From Favolaschia claudopus (taxonomy: Eukaryota; Basidiomycota; Agaricomycetes; Agaricales; Mycenaceae), in assembly GCA_037176885.1 (NCBI GenBank), contig JAWWNJ010000064.1, forward strand, positions 1,054,001-1,118,000: a stretch of 64,000 nt of DNA, given 5' to 3'. Below are positions 48,461-60,149 of this stretch, piece after piece. Position numbers and translations under genes: made by a program. The notes beneath the pieces are model-generated. The model had not been told where the DNA came from. It saw only the letters and a program-made list of their open reading frames with translations, and did not search any database. Within the stretch, counting starts at the first letter, position 1. Every line of letters starts with the position of its first letter.

Positions 48461-50534
48461 ATGAACGTCTTCAATCCCAAAATCCTAGATGCCAGTCTCC
48501 GCGATGTCGCTCTGTGCCTGTCCGATAACCAAAAAGCCGAAATGCTACTCTACGGGCTGGGGATCCTTCCGCAAGAGGGGTTCGTCTCAACTTGTCTTCG
48601 AAACCTCGTCGGCTTACCTTTGATACTATTCAAGTCCCTCACGCGCCGTCTTCGAGAATGCTATCCAGTCTTGTTTACAAGTCACGTCTCTCTCCCCACA
48701 CAATGCTGCACGCGCGCGAATTTTACGTGCTCGCAGACGTCTTTCCTCTGGGTACCAACGCGGTGCACAGGAAGGTATGCTCGCTATCGATCTGTCGTCT
48801 TCACTCGTCTGATCTCTGCCGCTCTTAGACCTCCAAGCAGCTCTAGCAGCGGAACCGGACAACGCCGAAGCTAAAGCGCTGCTCCATCATCGTTCCGTCG
48901 CCGTCGAAAAGGTACGCAACACAGCTCCTTACGTTCGTTTTCTGATACTCAACAATCACCATCTCAACCAGCTTCTGTCCCCCCTTCTACCAGCAGGCAA
49001 TGGCCGCTTCTCCGACGAAATATGGCGCGAGATCGCGTTGTGGCTACCACGAAGAGACTTGAAAACCTTGCTCTTCGTACCAAATGCATTATCTCGTGTT
49101 GCGAGCCAACTTCTATTTCGGCGGCTTGATCTCCACCTATCTGTTCCTCCAGATCATGAAGACGGGGGCGCAACCCCGCCTCCGCCGCTTGCGAGCAGTT
49201 ACGCACAACGGACCGCCGACATCTTGACCCGTGTTATCACAGACCCGTCTTTCGGAGGTTTTGTCCGCACGCTATGTGTCTATTCTTATGCGACTGGAAA
49301 AGACGAGTCCATGTCCTTTCAACTCGGTGAGGCATTCTCCCTATGCTTCGTTCCCATCCCGACTTTGACGTGGACTGAAGACAGTGAAAATATAGGAATG
49401 CTCACGAATGCTATATCAAGGATGATCAACCTGCGGAATGTGCATATCTCCGCTTTTTCTGAGAACACTGTCCCGCTGCTCCGGGTTCTCCAACCAGTTC
49501 GAATTCGCGGGCTGTCACTTGTGTACGTTCTCACTTCATTCTCTCGTGAAATGACTGCTCCCGCTAAATATGTTTTTACCGTCAGCTGTCCCGATGCGCC
49601 TGTCGATTTGTCGCAATTTGAGTGCCAGACTCTCCATCACCTCTCCTTCTCTACGCGCGAGGGCACACAAAGCCCTACCAACACCTTCATTGCTCAGAAT
49701 CGCTCATTGCGGACAGTTTCCTTACATAACATGTCTTGGATCTTTCCATCGGACGCTTTGTCCCTTCGCAATCTTACAAGTATTGCCTTTTCAGGACACC
49801 TTCCCCCAAGCAGTCCCGCCATCGCCGATATTCTCGAGCACGGTCGCCAACTCGACACCCTCAGTCTCACCTGCACCTTCGAGTGCCTTCCTGCCGAACA
49901 ATTCCGTGCTCACATGGGAACTTTGCCTTTCTTACGACACTTTTCTCTAACCGTATGCGGCGCCGCTCGCAGAACCGGCAGCGCAGATCTCTTTCCTGCC
50001 GTCTCCGACTTTCTGCGTGCCCGCAACGAACTCAAGTCCCTCACTCTTGTCGTGCGCGAGGAAGCCGACCAACGAACCACCGGATTCGACGCAGCAGCGT
50101 GGGGCGTTCTACCCTCTCTCACACAGTTGAAAGCACTCACTATCACGTACCCGCGCGACCTCGCCGCCGGCCTCGCAGCATGGCTTATCCCTCGCACTCT
50201 TCGCGCGCTGACGCTCGATTACGCCAGTGCACCGCGCGATCCCATATCTCTGCTCGACCAGCTGCGCCCGGGAATTCCTCCCGACCTGCGGTACGTTGAG
50301 ATACCAGACTTTTCCGCCAGAAGCGCGAGAGCCACAGTAGAGCATGGTTTCCCAATGGCACGGGTAGTGAAGATTGCAGGCTCGTATTGGCGTGTTGTGC
50401 GCGGTGCAGATGGGAAGGTTGCGGATGTGTATCAATGGCCGCATAAAGGCGAAGGAGCTGCAAGGGAGTGGCTTGAGTGGTTGGGATGCGAGGATGCCAT
50501 TCGGGGCGGCGATTCCATGCAGTTTGCGCACTAA
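48461..50534 (+). CDS. TPR-like and F-box protein
   Basis: Start ATG 48461 (MNVFNPKILDASLRDVALCL). A GTTCGT...TTCAAG intron (about 55 bp) joins LGILPQEG to PSRAVFENAIQSCLQVTSLS, and a GTATGC...CTCTTAG intron joins YQRGAQE to DLQAALAAEPDNAEAKALLH, giving a tetratricopeptide-like segment. After a third intron (near 48912-48971) comes the F-box, NGRFSDEIWREIALWLP then RRDLKTLLFVPNALSRVASQ. The remaining 400 residues are irregular leucine-rich text (SLRNLTSIAFSGHL, SLTQLKALTITYP). A 63-nt GTACGT...GTCAG intron near 49522 is a multiple of three, so its retention would add 21 residues in frame. The stop is at 50534. Probably a substrate adaptor of an SCF ubiquitin ligase; target unknown. Confidence 0.75.
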
Positions 50535-50712
50535 TTAGGAATGTATAGATATATGTAGAGTTTTTTGGAGTTTTCGCTATGTATAACATTTAGCTGGGAT
50601 TGACAAGAATTCAGTGCCTCGAACTGAGATCGATCTCGGGCTTCGCTTGAAGCAACTGCTCGATGCTGCTCCTATTAGCATTATCGAGCAGGCCTTGAAA
50701 GCTCTCGAGCAG

Positions 50713-53700
50713 TCAAAAAAGATAGAGAGGGATCTGACGAGAGGAATCATAGAGCTTCATCTCTGGGCCTAAATATTCATCGGCGTCCGATGTGGAAGCA
50801 ATGAGCGGAAAATCGCTGCTCATGCTGTCAATTGGGGTGTATTCAGAGGCACACACGGACTCGGGTGTTCCCGACGTCCAGTCGAGCTCCGGCGTACTCG
50901 TCAAAGAATCACTCCCACCTTCGTGGGGCGAGAAAAGATGATCGGTCTTGGGCAACACGAACGTCGTAGACGGAAACTGGAGGTTGTTGTGCCTGAGGGA
51001 GGTACCGTAGCTGGTGGCCGCCGAGTTGTCGATAGATGGGTGCGCCAGCATTTGCTTGTAGTTCTCCCACAAAGCAGGAAAGTTGTTCGGCGTAGGCGAT
51101 CGTCGTGGTTCTGGTGCTGCTGAGCGGCGGTGGGGTTGGACCGAAGGGTCTGTATGATGAACACTGGGGACGTAAATCCGGATCTGGCGTTGCATGTCCG
51201 CGTTCCAATGGCCACTGTGGTCCCCTTCGAGGCAAGAGAGAGGGATGGAAGTGCTTTCCAACGTCCACAGAAATGGAGCGTGTTCTTCGTATGTGACAGC
51301 GGCATCAGGGACAAGGATTCCAGTGCGGTGCCAGTCGGTTTGGAATGCTTCATAGACACTGAGCGAAGGGGACAGCAGTTCATTGGAAGTCCCGTCGCCG
51401 GAGTCTTAGAAAAGATAGTATCAATCTCACACGAACTCTTTGCTTGCAAAAGCCACGTACTTGGAGTCTCGGAACTGACCAGATCGCGGGACGCTTCCGG
51501 ATAACATGCTGAGCAGACTGTACGCAGTTCAATGACGATAATGAAAACAGCAAGGCTCCAGACCTTGGGCGATCTCTTCGGAGCGAATAGGTCAACGTAT
51601 AGTATATAACAAAGTAGCAATACTCACCATTCCCGAAGACCCGACGCTCGATTTCAGTGACGGAAGGGAGTAGCGGCCAGTATTGCAAAGCTCGGCGACC
51701 TCTGGAGCTAACTATTTCGTCCCAATCACGAGTTAAGTCCGCTTTCTTGGCTCCGATGGGGGCAATCAAGCGCTGAACGATCTGAGAGGCGGTGGGACGA
51801 GCGGACGGAAGCACGTCCCAGCACTCGCGAAGAAGTACCCATAGGTCATCTTCAAATCGAATTGATTCAGGTCGGGTGGGATGGAGACCTTCCAAAACAC
51901 GGAAAATAACTTGAGCGTCCATAGAATATTCGAAGAAGGGCAACAAGCCCGTCAGTATCTGTTGAGCTCCGAATCAGTGACCAGAAGCTGTGAATCAAAA
52001 CCGCAATTGCCTCGTAGCACACGCAGGCATACGCATATACATCTGACCCATAATGAGGCCGCATATCATTGAGCAATAGCTCTCTGGCTTGATAGCGTGC
52101 GGTACCTCCTCCTCTAAAGCTCGCAGTCGAATGCGTGAAGCGTAGGCTCATTGAGTCAACAATGGAGGAAAGACCGAAGTCGGCTACGCACGCCCGGAGC
52201 GAGGGGGTGACTAGAATATTTGACTGCGAAAATGATGATCAACAGCAAATTGGGTCATCGAAAGGTCAACATACTCCCTTGAGATCCGCATGAACGACAC
52301 ACATCCCATGAAGGTATTCGACTCCCATGGCTACATCCAGCATCTACACCACCAGGTTAAACAATGCGTTTGAAACAGGGAGCCTGCAGCTTACGAGAGA
52401 CAAGCGATCTGTTCCCGGCGGCGCATTCTCTAGAAACTGTAAGATATGCCCGTTGGACATCCAAGGCGAAACAAGGCAAATCCGAGTTTCTAGATAATAT
52501 AACCCGAAAAACGGCAGTAAATTTGGATGCGAAAGCTGGCGCCAAATGAGAGCTTCGCGGCCGAATTCCTGGACAGTGCGTCATGAGCCATTCGTGCAGC
52601 AATTGCGCAGATTATCCAAGCGTCACCTGTATAGCGGCTCTTACTTGCGCGTCTCGAAATAGTCTGACAACTTTTATAGAGACGCTCTGTCCGCGCACTA
52701 TGCCTCTCCAGATATCGCCAAACGCCCCAGCCGCCACCTGCTGTCCCACAACCTGCAACTCTGTCAGAGGAAAGCACGTCGGAACGCGGTCCGATGCGCG
52801 GGAAAGCCGAACGAGAGCTTTACAGAGACCGGGCCGTGATGCCGATTGGGGGAAAGCATCCAATACCTAGGAAATACGGATTAGACGCGATCTGAGGGAC
52901 ATGGAAAGCTTGAACATCTTGTAAGAGATCCAGCAGTTGCTGGGCACAGTCGCCACGGGAGGCCAAAAAAGCTTTGTTGCTTGTGTGGTTACGGGAAATT
53001 GCTACCAGCTGATCATGAATAACAATGAGATCTTGCGAAAGGTAGCGGAAGATCTCCTCCGCAACAACATGGCTAATCCACCGAGCATCCTGGCATAAGT
53101 TAGGCATGACTGTGTAGGAACGGCAGATTGCGAAGAGACGCACAGGTATCAGTCCGTTCTTAATGATTTCGAATAAGATCTTGACGACAGAGCGATAGTT
53201 TGCGAGACTCTCGACGGGGTCCCATCGCCCCCATTGTTGCACTACAATCTGGATATCGTTTATTTGTCTACAGAGCCGACAGCCTGTTAGGCACAGTCAA
53301 TGAATACAGCGGCGAAATACAGACATTGGCGACAGCGAAAGCGGCAATGAAAATGCGTGGGCGATGAAGTACTGTTCGTATTTTTCGATGAGCAATCGAA
53401 ACCATATGGATTCAATAAGGGTAACCTTTGGTAACGTCAGGTCATCCATCCATTGCTTTTCAACCCATTCGAGAACGGTGGTTCGTAAGACATGAGTAGA
53501 AGATGAAGAGGAAGGCTGGGCAACAAATGAGATCGACGAATGAGAATGCGTGGTGTGTTCAAAGCTGGCGTAGGTGTCGATGAGAGTTGTCCTAGGAGAG
53601 AGAAAGGAAGGGAGGCCAGAATGCATTGCGCCCGCGGCACTCTGGGGGTGGTTTGACAGCGGCCCAGAAAGGCGATGAAATCTGAGCAGCGAGGCTTCAT

Positions 53701-53940
53701 ATATGATTCTTCGCTTGGAGTGTGAGCGATTGGTGGCCGATCTACGTGGCAGCAAGAAATCTGCATCCAATGAAATGCAGAGTTGATATCGTTCATCGAC
53801 TGGAAGCTGTCCATCGTACGCCTCTAGAAAAGTTACATCTCGGGACGCACAGCTGTTGGTGGGATTAGAAGCTGCTTCCTCCGATGATGTGGCCGAGCGC
53901 CCAGTAAGCAGCAATTCTGAGCACAGGTCGAAATCGAAAG
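50713..53940 (-). CDS. TKL-type protein kinase-like protein
   Basis: Multi-exon gene. The N-terminal part (FDFDLCSELLLTG onward) and a helical middle (WGRWDPVESLANYRSVVKIL, FRYLSQDLIVIHDQLVAISR) lead to LLDLLQD|VLDAFPQ across an intron, then PTCFPLTELQVVGQQVAAGA and the glycine loop GAFGDIWRG. Kinase motifs follow: SIKVVRL (VAIK-type Lys), EFGREALIWRQLSHPNLLPF, VVHADLKGSNILV (HAD for HRD), VADFGLSS (DFG) and GSDVYAYACVCYEILTG. The usual APE after the activation loop reads ARE (TARYQARELLL, codons at about 52080-52088). The C-terminal extension (LLSPSLSVYEAFQTDW ... LYDSSRQIPLYLF) is Ser/Thr-rich. Such kinases are strongly expanded in Agaricomycetes. Start not resolved: the open frame reaches about 53940 with no clear ATG. 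Confidence 0.75.
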
Positions 53941-54645
53941 ATGGGCTGCGTCAAGAGGCAGGATTATCTGGATAGTGGTCGACTAGCAGATCACCTCAGC
54001 CCTGCGAAAAGACACCGCCGACTCACAGCCAGCACTCAATGAGGCTGAGAACCGGGCTTCTGAGTCCAAGATCATCAGGCCGAGCGACCGAGAGATTGTG
54101 CAAACATATATGAAGGGTCCTTTGGTACAAGCTGTTAAATGCGCATGCGCAGATACTGTTTGAGATTTTTGTTGGATGCCGCAAAGCCTAAGGTGAACAA
54201 GGTCCAACAGCAAGGTCGGATACAGTATACCGCCCCAGCCGCGGCTCAGAACGAGGGCGGACATGCATGCAACATGGTTGGAGACTTGGAGGTAACGTTG
54301 AGCGTTGAACGCACAGATGAATCATTATTTAATTTTTCAATAATTTATTTTTTCGAGATTTGTCATCAATAGGACAAGACCCTTCCACGCCAATCGATTC
54401 AGCCTTAGCCATCGTGTCCGACGGCCCCAAACTCTTCCTCTTCCTCTTCTACCCCCTTGCTTCCTCCCAAAAAACACGTAGGCCCCTTCAAAATTCACCT
54501 GGTATCTCGCTCATAATCCACGCATATCTCCGACACCGAAGTCCTCCTCGCCTTTTCCTCCGTCTCCTGTTATTCCTGAACGACCGACGTCGGAAGGCCT
54601 GAAATCTTGACGATTCATCACGACCGTTGATAGTTGGAGCCCGAG
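53941..54645. other. Intergenic region, kinase 5' end / PP1 copy 2 promoter
   Basis: Divergent arrangement. On the minus strand ATG 54078-54080 (MILDSEARFSASLSAGC) could be the missing first exon of the kinase gene, but its phase did not fit the next exon with the donor I see. The plus side is C/T-rich before the PP1 start. Confidence 0.35.
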
Positions 54646-56132
<1,487 letters not shown>

Positions 56133-56995
56133 AACGGGCGAACAGTGGATTTTCGCCTGCGAGGACGTCGCGGACCATACCGCGGCGCTCCCCGCCCTCC
56201 CTCCGGTTCTTGTCGCCCGTCATTTTAGCTTCTCCTGGTTTTCCCTCGTTCTTCCATGTCCCTCCTTTGGCCTCCTTGATACATTTATCCCTTTCTCACC
56301 TTCTTTGCGTTGGTCCTTTCGGTGGTTGTTTTGATGTCGTCGTAGTGCTGCGGCGCACGTACCAGCTCTCCACCCCCGCAGGCGCTGTCACATCGTCTCG
56401 ATTGTCTACACCCACCTACACACACACTCACAAGCGACGTGCAGACACACAATCCATCATCGTTCTGTCGGACTCCACATCCGCCCGCTCCCTCAAAAGC
56501 TCTCATCGCTCAATACTCTAGTTGGTACTCGTTATGGTCAATTCATCACGACATACACACACTGATATGTAAAGTGTACCATTAGTCCAGACTAAATCAT
56601 CGATACCAACTCAACCAAATACCGTACTATTGCTAGCTACGCTCATCCAATCCACCCTCACCGTTCCGTCCACGCACGCTCTATAATTTACTTTTACTGT
56701 ATAAGTCCTATTTTCTTTCTGGCTATCATGCCATACTTTCTTTCCTTGTCATTATCTTCCAATGCATTTTCTCGTATCTCCAAGCTCAGAAACAGTATCA
56801 TAGGTTGGGTCATAGGGATGGAGGCTTGGATGACGCACAGTTCTGTGTAAATGCACATTGTTACAAACGATGTTCGGGAATAAAAGAGCGCGATCCGTAT
56901 ATGTACATCCTGTACAGATAGCGAGAGATGCCAGAACAGGAAAAAAACCGAGCAAAACATAGGTATATCATTAAGTGAAACATAAGTTAGTTTCC
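56133..56995. other. Convergent 3' intergenic region
   Basis: Holds the 3' untranslated regions of PP1 copy 2 (plus) and the membrane protein (minus). C/T-rich in its first half, A/T-rich later. No gene seen. Confidence 0.5.
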
Positions 56996-59152
56996 TCACT
57001 GCATATGCAGCGGGGACTGGGCAGAGTAACTTGGCGGGGGTGCGAGATTATCGCCCTCATAACCACCGTACGCATCATCTGTGGGAGTCGTTGGAGTGGC
57101 GGGGCCGCTCGCAGAGGAGCTGCCAGCTGCCGCGTTGTTCCTCCAAACCATCTCCTCGCGCTCCATTTTGGAAGGTACGGCCTGCGGCGGCTGGGCTATC
57201 GGCTGGGATGGGACCACGGGCTGGGAAACCGTCTGCGGCGCGGGTAGTGGCTGAGCGTCCATTGGTCGGGCAGTCATCTGCGGCGTTAATTGTCGTTGCG
57301 CGGCTATCTGGTCGTAAGCAGCTGCCATTTGCCGTGACGCCATCTGCTGCTGAGCAGCCATTTGCTGACCGGACATGTGGTGCTGCATTGGGGTTATGGG
57401 CGACAACGGAGGCTCGCCCACCACGACCAAGCGAGAGGTGTTACCCGCGTGGCCAATGACGGCGGGGAGCGGCGCCTGCGGATAGCTCTGGCCGGGAGGC
57501 GGCGGCTGCACATAAACTCCTTGGAGCATCACTGGCGGGTGAGGGTAGTTGTACATATAACTCGGCTGTTGTGGCTGCACCATCATCATTTCCGAATGCG
57601 CCGCGCTCGATATTGACGTTCGTCGGGAGGTCGCCGGCTGGGACGAACCGCCTGGTCGACCGACTCCGTAAGCCGCATCGAACAACTCTCGGCTCATGGC
57701 GCGCGAGTGGCGCGAGGAGTTCTCGTTCCTTCGGCGACGCCACAAAAACAACCCAGCGACGCCGAGAAGAGCGAGTATGCCGAGGACGACCCCGACGATG
57801 ATGGGCGTGGAGGTGGTGCTTGAGGTAGCGTTGTTGGGGTTGTTGTTTTTGGAAGTGGAATTGTCACCGGCCTTCGAATCCGAAGTTTGGTCAGGAGGGG
57901 AACCGGTCTCCGACTCAGAGCCAGTGGGGGCTGAATTAGAGTTACCGCCTGTGGAACTAGGATTTGTTGCGCCAGTGGACGACTCTTGCGAAACGGATGA
58001 TACCGAATTCGCGGCCGGACGCACAGTAGCGGGAGTGAAAGGCCCGGCGGGGACCTTGGGAGCAGCAAGAGCATCCGAGATGCCAGTCATGGCGCCCCAG
58101 GGCTTTGCACCCACTGCCCCCAGGGCAAAGGTCCTGGCTAACGTCGAGTCCGCTGCTGCGAGAAACTGGTCGGGGGAGGAGAAGGGGCCAGTCAGCCAGG
58201 TAGCATCGGTGAACACAACGTCAGTGGTCCCATCCGAGAATTTGATGGTGATTGAGCCCGCCAGGCCAGCAGGTCCAGCAGTTATTGTGCCGGCAGCCGC
58301 AATGTTCGTGGCGAAGACAGTGAACACATTTGAAGCCTTGTTGAGGTCCACCGTAAAGCGCTGCGGCGTTGTGAAGCTGGGAATAGTCGGTATGCCAGGT
58401 GCTTGACCAATATACTCGCCATTGACAAACAGCTGGAAATCGTTGTCGGCAGTCATAAGGATGGTGGCGGATTGAGCAATTTTGCCGCCCGGGGTTGCAA
58501 CAGTTTTGCGAAAACCGATGGTGCCAGCAGCAGCGGCGATGGCTGCAGTAAGACTGTCCCATATCCAGGTACTTCCAGTTAGAATGCCGGCCGTCGAGGG
58601 AGCTGCTGCTGCGGTAACACTTTTACCCCACGAGCCAGATCCAAAGGCTGAAAGTACCGTGGCGGGCACGAACTTAGACGTGTCTGCAGGGAGCGGAAAG
58701 TCTGTTGGAGGGGCAGCAGACACGGTCCAACTTCCGTCTGAGACGATACTATCCCCACTACCGTCAGAGTACTTGACTTGAATGGCGATAAGGAATCCCG
58801 GATCAGGCGTGGCAATTTTGGGGTTATTCACCGCCAGGACAGAGAACGTATTAGTCGACGCGTTCAACCCAGCGCTGAACACTTCGGCAGTCTTCCAACT
58901 GTTCGCGCCGTTGTCAGTTATCCCAATTGCCCCACCATTCACCCATACTGTGGCCTGGTTCACGGCGGTCATCGAGATTGTGGCAGAAGTAGCTGTCTTC
59001 CCGGCAGCACTTGCAAAAGTTCTTAGAAAGGCGACATTTCCCGACATTGGTTGAGCTGTCCATATCCACGAAGCGGACGGCAGTCCACTATCGGACAAGG
59101 CATCTCGCTTGGCAAGAATGTTATGTCTCGCGGAGGGTCGATGGATATGAGC
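56996..59152 (-). CDS. Single-pass membrane protein with duplicated extracellular domain
   Basis: About 700 residues in one long exon. The open frame continues upstream of the first listed codon to about 59170 and reads SPVVEAHIHRPSARHNILAK then KRD, i.e. the end of a likely signal peptide and a Kex2-type KR site; the signal-peptide exon was not found. Two similar domains follow, each starting with a Trp-rich SASWIW/GSTWIW motif and containing TISMTAVNQATVWVNG or TILMTADNDFQLFVNGEYIG and a KYSDGSGD/KFSDGTTD turn. This looks like a galactose-binding-like beta-sandwich. Then come a Ser/Thr/Asn-rich stalk, a membrane helix IIVGVVLGILALLGVAGLFL followed by WRRRRNE, and a Gln/Pro-rich cytosolic tail ending SAQSPLHMQ. 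It probably acts as a cell-surface adhesin or sensor; ligand unknown. Confidence 0.75.
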   Translation of the reverse strand, partial: AHIHRPSARHNILAKRDALSDSGLPSASWIWTAQPMSGNVAFLRTFASAAGKTATSATISMTAVNQATVWVNGGAIGITDNGANSWKTAEVFSAGLNASTNTFSVLAVNNPKIATPDPGFLIAIQVKYSDGSGDSIVSDGSWTVSAAPPTDFPLPADTSKFVPATVLSAFGSGSWGKSVTAAAAPSTAGILTGSTWIWDSLTAAIAAAAGTIGFRKTVATPGGKIAQSATILMTADNDFQLFVNGEYIGQAPGIPTIPSFTTPQRFTVDLNKASNVFTVFATNIAAAGTITAGPAGLAGSITIKFSDGTTDVVFTDATWLTGPFSSPDQFLAAADSTLARTFALGAVGAKPWGAMTGISDALAAPKVPAGPFTPATVRPAANSVSSVSQESSTGATNPSSTGGNSNSAPTGSESETGSPPDQTSDSKAGDNSTSKNNNPNNATSSTTSTPIIVGVVLGILALLGVAGLFLWRRRRNENSSRHSRAMSRELFDAAYGVGRPGGSSQPATSRRTSISSAAHSEMMMVQPQQPSYMYNYPHPPVMLQGVYVQPPPPGQSYPQAPLPAVIGHAGNTSRLVVVGEPPLSPITPMQHHMSGQQMAAQQQMASRQMAAAYDQIAAQRQLTPQMTARPMDAQPLPAPQTVSQPVVPSQPIAQPPQAVPSKMEREEMVWRNNAAAGSSSASGPATPTTPTDDAYGGYEGDNLAPPPSYSAQSPLHMQ

Positions 59153-60149
59153 TTCGACAACTGGGCTGACGAGTTACGAACTCTTCGAGACGAAAACACG
59201 AATAGACGCACATAAAAGAGGGCATAAAAAAGGAAGGTAGAGGGTAATGAGTGTAATTGCGAGCCGCACTCGACGACCTGAATAATCCGTGAATTTTGTT
59301 TGACCGAAATTGAAGCAAGACAGCGCACCAGTAGGTATCATCGAGCAAGGCGACGTGAAGGTGGATGAGAACGAGACGAACAGCGATGAAGACAGTGATC
59401 CCAACAGCTCGGACCTCAGGTAAATCAGCGCTTGGCATTCAATTCGTCGGATGCAAATCAGTCCAGATCAGTCCCAGGATGTGATGAGATTGTTACCACG
59501 CTGGGTCAAAAAAAAAAATACGTTGAAACAAATTGTAAAGAAAATTCAATTTGCTACATCTACGTCTACCCGACGGACAGGCGAAAGCTTTTACAATATT
59601 CTGCCTTATCCTTTACTGTGGCATGTACACACCCCAGCTACACGAACGGCGTGTTGGTGAAGCGGCAACCAGTGACACCGAATGGTGATTGTCGATGCAC
59701 CGACGCTTTGTATTGTATTGGTATTGTAGCCGTAGGCAGTGTGAGTGAATGATAGGGTCGAGTTGACGAAGGTATACTGCATTGATACTGCACGCAGTGT
59801 TCGGGAAACGGTGGGATATTGTGGATGGAACTTGCTTTTAAGGAGTATACGCGAGCAGTGTGAGATTGAGATATTCAAGATGATCGCTTTTCAGCTCTTG
59901 TCATTTGTGGAGGTCAGTTAAGGTAAGGGTCTGAGTAGCGGTGGGTCAAGGCGCTCGCTTGATTTGGCTGGATAGAAGTCGTGCAGCATTCTGCTTTTTA
60001 AAAGATGTGAAATGGCGCAACTTGATTATCACGGTTGACGCAGACATACGGAAGCCAAGATCAGAAAGCTGTAAGTAAAAGCAGAAATGCACTAGGCACT
60101 CAGTACCGCAGACGGTCAGGATAATATTGCTTCAGCAGAGACTCAGAGA
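59153..60149. other. Upstream region of the membrane protein
   Basis: It should contain the missing signal-peptide exon and the promoter of the minus-strand membrane protein; a hydrophobic frame at about 59320-59400 is one candidate. Nothing else is supported between 59440 and 60150. Confidence 0.35.

Noticed and set aside
50901..51620. 239-codon minus-strand frame overlapping the kinase C-terminus
   Set aside because: It is an alternate frame of the kinase tail; the frame ending at 50713 continues better from the upstream exons.
54078..54264. Minus-strand frame MILDSEARFSAS as the first exon of the kinase
   Set aside because: The only donor seen (GAG|GTGATC) leaves the wrong phase for the next exon. 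Noted as possible but not adopted.
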